From: Paracoccus nototheniae
Lineage (GTDB): Bacteria; Pseudomonadota; Alphaproteobacteria; Rhodobacterales; Rhodobacteraceae
DNA: 43,836 nt
Direction of reading: 5' to 3'
NCBI RefSeq assembly: GCF_004335005.1
Contig: NZ_RQRT01000035.1
Span: forward strand, 1 to 43,836
Part shown: positions 37,015 to 43,836 of the stretch, piece by piece
Layout: every line of letters starts with the position of its first letter
Numbering within the stretch: the first letter of the stretch is position 1
Translations under genes and position numbers: made by a program
Notes under the pieces: generated by a model
Told to the model about the DNA's origin: nothing
Seen by the model: only the letters and a program-made list of their open reading frames with translations
Database searches by the model: none

Positions 37015-38163
37015 ATGGCCTGCTGGTTTTCCACCACCGCCATCGGTCCCGATCTGGCCGGGCACTGGGATCTGTCGGGATCGCAGGCGGCATGGCTGAC
37101 CAATGCGGTTCAGATCGGCTTTGTGCTGGGCGCGCTGGCGGCCTCGGTGGTCAATCTGCCCGATATCATGCCGGTGACGCGGCTGATCACCATCGCCGCC
37201 CTGCTGGCGGCGATGGCCAATGCCTGCGTGCTGCTGGAACCGGGCTTTGGCGGCCTGCTGCTGGCGCGGCTGGCGACGGGCGTGGCGCTGGCGGGGGTCT
37301 ATCCCCCGGCGCTGAAGCTGATGGCGACATGGTTCGTCGCGGGCCGGGGGCTGGCGATGGGGCTGCTGGTCGGCGCACTGACGCTTGGCTCGGCCCTGCC
37401 GCATCTGCTGCGGGGTCTGGGGGGCGATCTGGACTGGCGATGGGTGGTCGCGGGCGCCAGCCTTGGGGCGCTGATCTCGGCCGCGATCTTTGCGGGCGCG
37501 GTGACCGAGGGTCCGCACGGCTTTGCCCGCGCCCGGTTCGATCCGCGCCAGACCCTGCGCGTGCTGCGCGACAAACCCCTGCGTCTGGCGACATGGGGCT
37601 ATCTGGGCCACATGTGGGAGCTTTACGCCATGTGGGCATGGTTTCTGGCCTATGCGCTGGCGGCGGGGCAGGCGGGGGCGCTGCCCTTGGGCGATGCCTC
37701 GATCCTGACATTCGTGGTGATCGCCAGCGGGCTTTTGGGCTGCGCGCTTGGCGGTTGGCTGTCGGACCGCATCGGGCGCTGCCTGACCACGGCGGGGATG
37801 ATGGCGGTCTCGGGGGCCTGCGCGGGGCTGATCGGGCTGGCATGGGGCGGCCCGGCATGGCTGCTGGGCCTGATCGCGCTGGTCTGGGGGATCAGCATCG
37901 TCGGCGACAGCGCGCAATTTTCGGCCGCCGTGTCCGAACTGTCGGACCCGCACCTTGTGGGCACCGCGCTGACCCTGCAGCTGGCGTTCGGCTTTGCGCT
38001 GACGGTGGTGGCGATCTGGCTGCTGCCGCAGGTTGCGGATCTTCTGGGCAGCTGGCGGTGGGTGTTTCTGGCGCTGTTGCCCGGCCCGGTGCTGGGGGTC
38101 TGGGCGATGCTGCGCCTGCGCGCCCTGCCGCAGGCCGCGCAGCTGTCGGGCGGGCGTCGCTGA
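37015..38163 (+). CDS. MFS transporter (start uncertain)
   Basis: Major facilitator superfamily permease with about 12 hydrophobic helices, 382 residues from ATG 37015. That ATG cuts the first helix: in-frame codons upstream encode RWRALALICAGVIGA, which clearly belong to TM1. The likely N-terminus is CTG 36949 (reading TQPATGRWRAL), overlapping the NYN stop as CTGA and giving 404 residues; no ATG, GTG or TTG is available there. The loop GGWLSDRIGRCLT is the MFS A-like motif between helices in the second half. No drug or substrate motif allows a substrate call. Translation is probably coupled to the NYN gene. Confidence 0.85.
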   Translation: MACWFSTTAIGPDLAGHWDLSGSQAAWLTNAVQIGFVLGALAASVVNLPDIMPVTRLITIAALLAAMANACVLLEPGFGGLLLARLATGVALAGVYPPALKLMATWFVAGRGLAMGLLVGALTLGSALPHLLRGLGGDLDWRWVVAGASLGALISAAIFAGAVTEGPHGFARARFDPRQTLRVLRDKPLRLATWGYLGHMWELYAMWAWFLAYALAAGQAGALPLGDASILTFVVIASGLLGCALGGWLSDRIGRCLTTAGMMAVSGACAGLIGLAWGGPAWLLGLIALVWGISIVGDSAQFSAAVSELSDPHLVGTALTLQLAFGFALTVVAIWLLPQVADLLGSWRWVFLALLPGPVLGVWAMLRLRALPQAAQLSGGRR

Positions 38164-38180
38164 GACGCCCAAGGGGGTGT

Positions 38181-38487
38181 TGGTGCGGACGGCGGGACTT
38201 GAACCCGCACTTCCGAAGAAAACAGATTTTCGTACCACTTCGACTTTCGCCGCCGGGGCAGGGCCCCGTTCGTGGTCTGGACTATCCCTTCGCCATGCCC
38301 CCGCAAAAGGGTTTAGGCGCCGCCCGTCTAGTCTCTACACCTTCCCCCGAAAACAGGGGCTTGGCTCGGGATCGGCACGGGCGAACCCACAGCTTTCCCC
38401 GAATTTGAGCGGTTCTGCACCGCCGGTTTCCCGACGGGCACTCCAATTGTCAAAGTCTGCTGCGTCTACCGATTTCGCCACGTCCGC
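38181..38487 (-). tRNA. tRNA-Leu (anticodon UAA), interrupted by a group I intron
   Basis: On the minus strand: 5' exon 38487-38453 (35 nt), intron 38452-38231, 3' exon 38230-38181 including an encoded CCA. Joined exons give acceptor GCGGACG / CGTCCGC, discriminator A, D arm with AAATCGGTAGA, anticodon stem GCAGA/TCTGT around loop CUUAAAA (anticodon UAA), a long class II variable arm (TTCTTCGGAA) and T arm GCGGG-TTCAAGT-CCCGC. It reads UUA/UUG. The intron lies between U34 and A35. The gene is divergent from katE. Confidence 0.95.
38231..38452 (-). other. Group I intron (tRNA-Leu type, subgroup IC3-like), 222 nt
   Basis: Self-splicing ribozyme candidate. P1: exon ACUU pairs with GAGU in the intron, with the required U-G pair at the 5' splice site. 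P3: CCGCUC / GGGCGG. P4: UUCGGG / CCCGAG. P6 is the AAGCCCC...GGGG hairpin. P7: GACUA / UAGUC. P9 arm: CCAC...GUGG. The intron ends in G just before AAAAUCUG. The core strings GAGCCAAGCC, GGAAGGTGTAGAGACT and GACGGG match, as I remember it, the cyanobacterial tRNA-Leu intron. There is no open frame, so no homing endonuclease. Seen pairings are firm; splicing itself is inferred. Confidence 0.92.
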
Positions 38488-38598
38488 ATCACCAACCCTT
38501 TGCATATCGCAGGCCGGACGCGTCAGGGCAAGCCGATGAACAATTCATAGCCGGAACTTGCGGGCCAGCGCCCCGTTGGGGGGCAACGCGCCAGCAAC

Positions 38599-38604
38599 AG
38601 GAGG
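38599..38604 (+). promoter_or_regulatory. Ribosome-binding site of the catalase gene
   Basis: Consensus AGGAGG five bases before ATG 38610; it fixes the catalase start and suggests strong translation. The promoter within 38488-38598 could not be recognised. Confidence 0.8.
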
Positions 38605-38609
38605 TCGTC

Positions 38610-40637
38610 ATGGCCCATATCAGCGAGACACGCGGCAAGGGTGGGGAAACCCATCAGACGGGCGGAGATGCCCTGACCACCAATCACGGTGTTCCCATTT
38701 CCGACAATCAGAACAGCCTGAAGGCGGGGGCCCGCGGGCCGACTTTGCTGGAAGATTTCGTTCTGCGCGAAAAGATTTTCCATTTTGACCACGAGCGGAT
38801 CCCGGAGCGGATCGTCCATGCCCGCGGCTCGGGCGCGCACGGTTATTTCGAATGCACCGAGGCGATTCCCGAACTGACCCGGGCGGGGCTGTTTTCCAAG
38901 GTCGGCGCCCGGGTGCCGGTCTTCACGCGCTTTTCCACCGTCGCCGGTGGCGCGGGCAGCGTGGACACGCCCCGCGACGTGCGCGGATTCGCGGTCAAGT
39001 TCTATACCGAGGAAGGCAACTGGGATCTGGTCGGCAACAATATCCCTGTCTTCTTCATTCAGGATGCGATCAAGTTTCCCGACCTGATCCATTCGGTCAA
39101 GATGGAGTCCGACAAGGGCTATCCTCAGGCCGGCAGCGCGCATGACACGTTCTGGGATTTCGTGTCGCTGATGCCCGAATCCATGCATATGGTCATGTGG
39201 GCGATGTCGGATCGCGGCATCCCGCGCAGCCTGCGCATGATCGAGGGCTTTGGCGTCCACACCTTCCGGCTGGTGAATGCCCAAGGCAAATCGACCTTTG
39301 TCAAATTCCACTGGAAGCCCAAGCTGGGCCTGCAAAGTCAGGTCTGGAACGAGGCCGTCAAGACCGCCGGGGCCAATCAGGATTACCACCGGCAGGATCT
39401 GTGGGAGGCCATCGAGGCTGGCGATTTCCCCGAATGGGATCTGGGCATCCAGACTTTTGACGCCGAATGGGCGGCCAAGCAGCCCTATGACGTGCTGGAC
39501 GCGACCAAGCTGATCCCGGAAGAGGATATCCCCGTCCGCGTGATCGGTCGTCTGGTGCTGGATCGCAATCCGGACAATTTCTTTGCCGAGACCGAACAGG
39601 CGGCCTTCCTGCCCACCAATATCGTGCCCGGCATCGATTTTTCGGACGACCCGCTGCTGCAGGGGCGGCTGTTCAGCTATCTGGACACGCAGAAATCGCG
39701 GCTTGGGACGACGAATTTCCATCAGATCCCGATCAATGCGCCGAAATGCCCGATGCACAATTTCCAGCGCGACGGGATGATGCAGATGGCCGTTCCCAAG
39801 GGACGCGCCAATTACGAGCCCAACAGCCTGCATGAGGTCGGCGAGGATCCCGGTCCCCGCGCCAGCGAACAGGGCTTTGCGACGGTCGCATCCATGACCG
39901 AACTGGGCAACCAGCCTGACGAAAAGCTGCGCGTGCGGGCCGAGCTGTTCGGCGACCACTACAGTCAGGCGCGGCTGTTCTATCGCAGCCAGACCGAGAC
40001 CGAGCAGACCCATATCGCGGACGCGATCACCTTCGAGCTGTCCAAGGTGGGTCTGGGCCATGTGATCCAGCGCGTGCTGGGCCATCTGCGGGTCATCGAC
40101 GAGGATCTGGCCGAAACCGTGGCCGAAGGTCTGGCCGAGGATCTGCCCGATGCCGCCACCCCGATGCGCGAACCCATCGACATGGCGCCCTCGGACGCGC
40201 TGTCGATCATGAAGCGCGCCAAGCACACGCTGTCGGGCCGCAAGGTCGGCATTCTGGTCGGCGAAGGCGGTGATGCGGCCAAGGTCGACGCGCTGAAGGC
40301 CGCGGTCGAGGCCGATGGCGGATCGGTCGTCCTGATCGCCAAGGAACGCGGTCGCGCCGAGGCGCAGCTGGCCGGATCGCCCTCGGTCCTGTTCGACGCC
40401 GTGGCGCTGGTTCTGGGCGCCGAGGATGCGGCCAGAATGGCCAAATTCAAGCCGGCGGTGGATTTCGTCTCGGATGCCTTCGCGCATCTCAAGGCGATCG
40501 GGGCGGATGATGCCTCGGCCAAGCTGCTGGCGGCGGCGGGCGTGGTGCCCGATGCGGGCGTCACCAAGCTGGATCCGGCAGCTTTCGTGAAGGCGGCGGG
40601 GCAGCGGTTCTATGACCGCGAAGCCAAGGTCTGGTGA
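38610..40637 (+). CDS. katE: Large-subunit catalase (clade 2, HPII-like)
   Basis: Haem catalase of 675 residues that dismutates hydrogen peroxide in the cytosol. Distal H70 ([12 protein letters not shown]), distal N143 ([10 protein letters not shown]) and proximal haem ligand Y357 ([12 protein letters not shown]) are all in place, with spacings that match E. coli HPII. After the core (to about 500), a C-terminal ~150-residue domain (starting [11 protein letters not shown]) has the flavodoxin/class I amidotransferase-like fold of large catalases. The N-terminal extension is short compared with HPII. AGGAGG precedes ATG 38610. It lies alone between tRNA-Leu and the arginase gene. Confidence 0.96.
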   Translation: MAHISETRGKGGETHQTGGDALTTNHGVPISDNQNSLKAGARGPTLLEDFVLREKIFHFDHERIPERIVHARGSGAHGYFECTEAIPELTRAGLFSKVGARVPVFTRFSTVAGGAGSVDTPRDVRGFAVKFYTEEGNWDLVGNNIPVFFIQDAIKFPDLIHSVKMESDKGYPQAGSAHDTFWDFVSLMPESMHMVMWAMSDRGIPRSLRMIEGFGVHTFRLVNAQGKSTFVKFHWKPKLGLQSQVWNEAVKTAGANQDYHRQDLWEAIEAGDFPEWDLGIQTFDAEWAAKQPYDVLDATKLIPEEDIPVRVIGRLVLDRNPDNFFAETEQAAFLPTNIVPGIDFSDDPLLQGRLFSYLDTQKSRLGTTNFHQIPINAPKCPMHNFQRDGMMQMAVPKGRANYEPNSLHEVGEDPGPRASEQGFATVASMTELGNQPDEKLRVRAELFGDHYSQARLFYRSQTETEQTHIADAITFELSKVGLGHVIQRVLGHLRVIDEDLAETVAEGLAEDLPDAATPMREPIDMAPSDALSIMKRAKHTLSGRKVGILVGEGGDAAKVDALKAAVEADGGSVVLIAKERGRAEAQLAGSPSVLFDAVALVLGAEDAARMAKFKPAVDFVSDAFAHLKAIGADDASAKLLAAAGVVPDAGVTKLDPAAFVKAAGQRFYDREAKVW

Positions 40638-40642
40638 GGCAG

Positions 40643-40695
40643 CCGGGGGCTTCGCGCCCCCGGACCCCCGCGGGATATTTTTATGAAGAAGAAGG
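40643..40695 (+). repeat. Recurrent 3'-end element, copy B (downstream of katE)
   Basis: Six bases after the katE stop: hairpin CCGGGGGC-ttcgc-GCCCCCGG (40643-40663), then ACCCCCGCGGGATATTTTT and AAGAAGAAGG. The T run at 40677-40682 could make it an intrinsic terminator. Its CCCGCGG-ATATTT part is shared with copy A. Confidence 0.6.
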
Positions 40696-40753
40696 GGCGG
40701 CGTTATTGTCCCGGTGGTTTCAGAGTGAAAGGGGCGGGCCGGTGGGTCCGCCC

Positions 40754-41677
40754 TTATCCGTAGCTGCGGGTAGGACGGTCGAAGACCTTGCGGCCCATCA
40801 GGCTGCCGACCAGATCGACCATCAGTTTCGCGGTGCGGCCCCGTTCGTCGAGGAAGGGGTTCAGTTCGACGAGGTCCAGCGAGGTCACGAGGTTCGATTC
40901 GTGCAGCAGTTCCATGACCAGATGCGCCTCGCGGAAGGTGGCGCCGCCGGGGACGGTGGTGCCGACGGCGGGCGCGATCGAGGGGTCGAGGAAATCCACG
41001 TCCAGACTGACATGCAGCAGCCCGTCCGCGGCGCGGACCCGGTCGAGGAAGGCGCGCAAGGGCGCCACGATGCCCTGTTCGTCAAGCACGCGCATGTCGT
41101 TCACGGTGATCTCGGTCGGTTGCATCAGCGCCAGTTCGGCGGGATCGACGCTGCGGATGCCGAACATGCAGATGTTTTCGCCGGGGATCGGGGCGGGGAA
41201 GGGCGGGAAGGGATCGAAGCCGGGCAGACCGCTGGCATAGGCCATGGGCGTGCCATGCAGATTGCCCGAGGTGGTGCTGGCGACGGTGTGGAAATCGCTA
41301 TGCGCGTCCAGCCAGATGACGAATTGCGCCCGGCCCTGCGCCTGCGCATGGGCGGCGACGCCCGCGACGGTGCCCAAGGCCAGCGAATGGTCGCCGCCCA
41401 TGATGATGGGCATGCCATGGGGCAGGGCGGCGCGGGTGGCCTCCGTCAGGGCCCGGGTCCAGGCGATGGTTTCGGGCAGGTGATGAACCGCCGGGTTGGC
41501 GCAACGTTCGGTGCCCGGGGGCGCGGGGGTCACGTCGCCCCGATCCTCGACACTGTGGCCAAGGGCTGTCAGCGTGGCGGCCAGACCGGCGGTGCGATAG
41601 GCGGCTGGGCCCATCAGACAGCCGGGGCGGCGCTGCCCCTCGTCCACGGGGGCGCCTATCAGGATGCAATGGGTCAT
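40754..41677 (-). CDS. rocF: Arginase-family hydrolase
   Basis: Mn2+-dependent ureohydrolase of 307 residues. Metal ligands are visible: H97 in MGGDHSL, D124, H126 and D128 in LDAHSDFH, and the later pair in SLDVDFLDP. SGNLHGTPMAYASG is the usual substrate-pocket block. The typical size and motifs fit arginase (arginine to ornithine and urea), though agmatinase or formiminoglutamase relatives cannot be excluded. ATG 41677 is preferred; an upstream extension of 18 residues to 41731 is Pro-rich and without similarity, and GGAG lies before 41677. It converges on katE across the copy B element. Confidence 0.9.
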   Translation of the reverse strand: MTHCILIGAPVDEGQRRPGCLMGPAAYRTAGLAATLTALGHSVEDRGDVTPAPPGTERCANPAVHHLPETIAWTRALTEATRAALPHGMPIIMGGDHSLALGTVAGVAAHAQAQGRAQFVIWLDAHSDFHTVASTTSGNLHGTPMAYASGLPGFDPFPPFPAPIPGENICMFGIRSVDPAELALMQPTEITVNDMRVLDEQGIVAPLRAFLDRVRAADGLLHVSLDVDFLDPSIAPAVGTTVPGGATFREAHLVMELLHESNLVTSLDLVELNPFLDERGRTAKLMVDLVGSLMGRKVFDRPTRSYG

Positions 41678-41766
41678 GGGCGGCTCCGGCCTTGGTTTCG
41701 GTCCGCCCATTTGGGGGTGTGCGGGCGGCAATGTCCACGTCCTGCGCGACTTGCCGCCCGTCCGTG

Positions 41767-43836
41767 TCAGAAGCGGGTGGTCAGGCCGATCTTGAACAGG
41801 CGGCCATCCTCGCGGTAATCGACATCCGCATCCGGCTGCCGGTCAAAAAGATTGTCGATGCCGAGGTTCAGCGTCGCGCTGTCCGACAGGTCATATGCCG
41901 CCGCGACATCCACCAGATAATAGGCGTCACTGTTCTGGCCCGCCGGGACCGAGGCCTGTTCGTCACCGCCCACGACCAGCCCGTCCTCGATCACATAGCC
42001 CGCCTGCTTGCCGACATAGGTGATTTGACCCGACAGGTTCAGCCGGGCTGCGGCCTGCCAGGCCAGCCCCGTGGTGACGTTCCATTCGGGCGTGGTGGCC
42101 ATCGGATAGGCGGTGTCGAAATCGCCATACTTGAATTCCGACTTGGCGATATGGGTGGCCGAGGTGGACCAGATCAGATCGTCGGTCAGCGCGGTCTCGA
42201 ACCCCGCCTCGATCCCGGCGGTCTTGCCATAGTCGAAATTGTCGCGCTGGAAGATCGGCGTGCCTTCGGGCGTGGTCAGGCCCGTGCGCCGGGCGCTGAG
42301 CATGTTGTCGACATCGTTGTAAAAGGCCGTCACCTCCCAGCTGGTGCGGTTGCCCTGATAGTTCAGGCCGATCTCGTAATTGTCCGAGGTTTCGGGTTGA
42401 AGATCGGGATTGCCGATGATGGTGCAGGGGCCCTGATAGGGTTTGCAGCCATTCCCGCGCGACCCCATCTGATAGTTCGGGTTCAGGTTGCGCAGATCGG
42501 GGGCGACGAAGGCCTGCGAATATCCGGCCTTGAGCATCAGCGCATCGCTGAGGCGGTAATTGGCGTAAAGGCGCGGCGTCACATTGGTGCCGAAATCCTC
42601 GTGGTGATCGACGCGCAGACCGCCGGTCAGCGACAGATCGGGGTTCAGCTCGATCCGGGCTTCGCCGTAAAGCGCGGCAGTCGTGGCCGAACCTTCGATC
42701 AGCGCGCCCGCCGTGGTGTTGGGATCGTTCAGCTTCTCATGCGAGATCAGGCCGCCAAGGGTATAATCGACATGGCGTTCGCCCAAAGCCGTCTGGCTGG
42801 TAAAGCGCGATTCCAGCACCGTGGTGTCGTAATCGATGGCCGGGTTCCAGCCCCCCGTGTCGCCGTTGCGCGTCTTGTTGCCCGAGGTTTCATGGCGCAG
42901 ATAGCTGGACAGCTGCCCCGCCCCCAGGTCCCATTCATGGGTCAGGGCAAGGCTGTGCTTGGTCACCTCGTTTTCATCCGGGCCATTGTCGGGGGCCAGA
43001 TAATCGTCGACCGAACTCTGCGCCTCGACCCCCCATTCCATCGCGTCGTCCGGCGTCCATGTCAGGCGGGCGCCAAGCGTCCGGGTGCGCACCCCGTTCG
43101 AGGCGTAAAGCGGCGTATCGACCCCGCGCACGGATGAGATGGCATAGGGCGCGTCGGGCGTGTCGGTCTGGGCCAGCTTGGCCCAGGCCGCCAGATTCAG
43201 GTTTTCGCCAAGCGGCCCAGACAGATAGGCCGAGATCGAGCGGCTGTCGGCGGTCGTGTTCGCATCGCCGATCCCGAAATCGGTGGTGACCGATCCGGAC
43301 CAGACGTCGCTGGATTTCTTGGTGATGATGTTGATCACCCCGCCCATCGCATCGGATCCGTAAAGCGTGGACATCGGGCCGCGCACGACCTCGATCCGTT
43401 CGATGGCGTCCAGCGGCACGATCTGCAGGTCGCCCTGATAATGGCGCGCAAAGGTGTTGCGGGTGCTGACCCGCTTGCCATCGATCAGCGTCAGGGTGCG
43501 GCTGCTGGACAGGCCCCGGAACGAGACGCCGGAGGTGCCGTCATTGCCGCGCGTCAGGTTCAGGCCCGGCACGGTGCGCAGCACGTCGTTCAGATTGCGC
43601 GCGCCGCTGGCCTCGATGGCCGACTGGTCTATGACGGTGATCGAGGCGGGCGCGTCCTGAATGGTCGTGGCGATCGACGAGGCCGAGGTGACCAGAACGA
43701 TTTCGTCCAGCACGAAGGGTTCGGACGCGTCCTGAGCGAATGCCGGACCGGCAAGGGCTGTCAGCGACAACAGCAGCGCCCGGGCGGGACGGCGGATCGG
43801 GCGGGCAGAGAAACGGGGGGCAGCAAGACGGGGGAG
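41767..43836 (-). CDS. TonB-dependent outer-membrane receptor (5' end outside window)
   Basis: Outer-membrane active transporter, 667 residues from TTG 43770, but the frame stays open to the window edge and reads ARALLLSLTALAGPAFA, a signal peptide. The true start lies beyond 43836. After cleavage comes a TonB-box-like FVLDEIVLV, a plug (IEASGARNLNDVLRTVPGLNLTRGNDGTSG...GVINIITKK) and a 22-strand-type barrel ending in the terminal aromatic F. Ligand unknown; a siderophore, haem or cobalamin are the usual options. The pattern is closest to CirA/BtuB-like receptors. No neighbouring uptake genes are in view. Confidence 0.93.
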   Translation of the reverse strand, partial: LPRLAAPRFSARPIRRPARALLLSLTALAGPAFAQDASEPFVLDEIVLVTSASSIATTIQDAPASITVIDQSAIEASGARNLNDVLRTVPGLNLTRGNDGTSGVSFRGLSSSRTLTLIDGKRVSTRNTFARHYQGDLQIVPLDAIERIEVVRGPMSTLYGSDAMGGVINIITKKSSDVWSGSVTTDFGIGDANTTADSRSISAYLSGPLGENLNLAAWAKLAQTDTPDAPYAISSVRGVDTPLYASNGVRTRTLGARLTWTPDDAMEWGVEAQSSVDDYLAPDNGPDENEVTKHSLALTHEWDLGAGQLSSYLRHETSGNKTRNGDTGGWNPAIDYDTTVLESRFTSQTALGERHVDYTLGGLISHEKLNDPNTTAGALIEGSATTAALYGEARIELNPDLSLTGGLRVDHHEDFGTNVTPRLYANYRLSDALMLKAGYSQAFVAPDLRNLNPNYQMGSRGNGCKPYQGPCTIIGNPDLQPETSDNYEIGLNYQGNRTSWEVTAFYNDVDNMLSARRTGLTTPEGTPIFQRDNFDYGKTAGIEAGFETALTDDLIWSTSATHIAKSEFKYGDFDTAYPMATTPEWNVTTGLAWQAAARLNLSGQITYVGKQAGYVIEDGLVVGGDEQASVPAGQNSDAYYLVDVAAAYDLSDSATLNLGIDNLFDRQPDADVDYREDGRLFKIGLTTRF

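Noticed and set aside
38523..40487. Minus-strand open frame of 654 codons across katE
   Set aside because: Antisense to a complete catalase with haem ligands in place; the translated product shows no motif.
41692..43137. Plus-strand open frame of 481 codons across the TonB-dependent receptor
   Set aside because: Antisense to the receptor barrel; no motif, codon pattern typical of a shadow frame.

Overview
This window reads as ordinary chromosome from a high-GC alphaproteobacterium of the Rhodobacteraceae/Paracoccaceae, most likely Paracoccus or a close relative. That placement is an inference from gene order (argS-SPOR-nagZ-scpA-scpB; yceD-rpmF-plsX-fabH-ihfA-merR-tRNA-Pro; mreBCD-mrdA-rodA; rpoZ-relA/spoT), from family variants such as a double-length dCTP deaminase and a Pcs-type phosphatidylcholine synthase, and from strong G/C-ending codon use. 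No phage, transposase, integrase or CRISPR array is visible. Almost every base is accounted for by about 42 genes.

Layout. 1-5 kb: a BolA protein divergent from a J-domain protein, then an lnt-DEAD-box helicase pair on the minus strand. 5.3-12.3 kb, plus strand: argS, a SPOR protein, nagZ, scpA, scpB, a 67-residue protein and a THUMP-type RNA methyltransferase. 12.3-18.3 kb, mostly minus: dCTP deaminase, tRNA-Pro(GGG), a MerR-like regulator, ihfA, and the fatty-acid/phospholipid block fabH-plsX-rpmF-yceD, with a small C4 zinc-finger gene on the other strand. 18.4-23.6 kb: a BamE-like lipoprotein, a serine hydrolase, an SseB-like protein, phosphatidylcholine synthase, an AGCS amino-acid symporter and a universal stress protein. 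23.8-25.6 kb: leuA behind a leucine-rich leader peptide and an attenuator. 25.8-31.4 kb: the rod-shape/elongasome operon mreB-mreC-mreD-mrdA-rodA, followed by a 2-hydroxyacid dehydrogenase. 32.3-36.3 kb, minus: folK, rpoZ, relA/spoT and a DUF2062 membrane protein. 36.4-38.2 kb: a NYN nuclease-like gene and an MFS transporter. 38.2-38.5 kb: a split tRNA-Leu. 38.6-43.8 kb: a large catalase, an arginase-family hydrolase, and a TonB-dependent receptor cut by the window edge.

The most notable feature is the tRNA-Leu(UAA) gene at 38181-38487 (minus). It is interrupted between anticodon bases U34 and A35 by a 222-nt group I intron. The core pairings P1, P3, P4 and P7 can be written out by eye, and the intron uses the same insertion site as the cyanobacterial/plastid tRNA-Leu intron. 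Secondary items are the leuA attenuator with seven consecutive Leu codons; a recurrent 3'-end element (four copies), one copy of which supplies the last codons and stop of a DUF2062 gene; a helicase tail with regularly spaced basic motifs; a J-domain protein with an N-terminal Cys/His cluster; and an MFS gene whose natural start is not an ordinary start codon.
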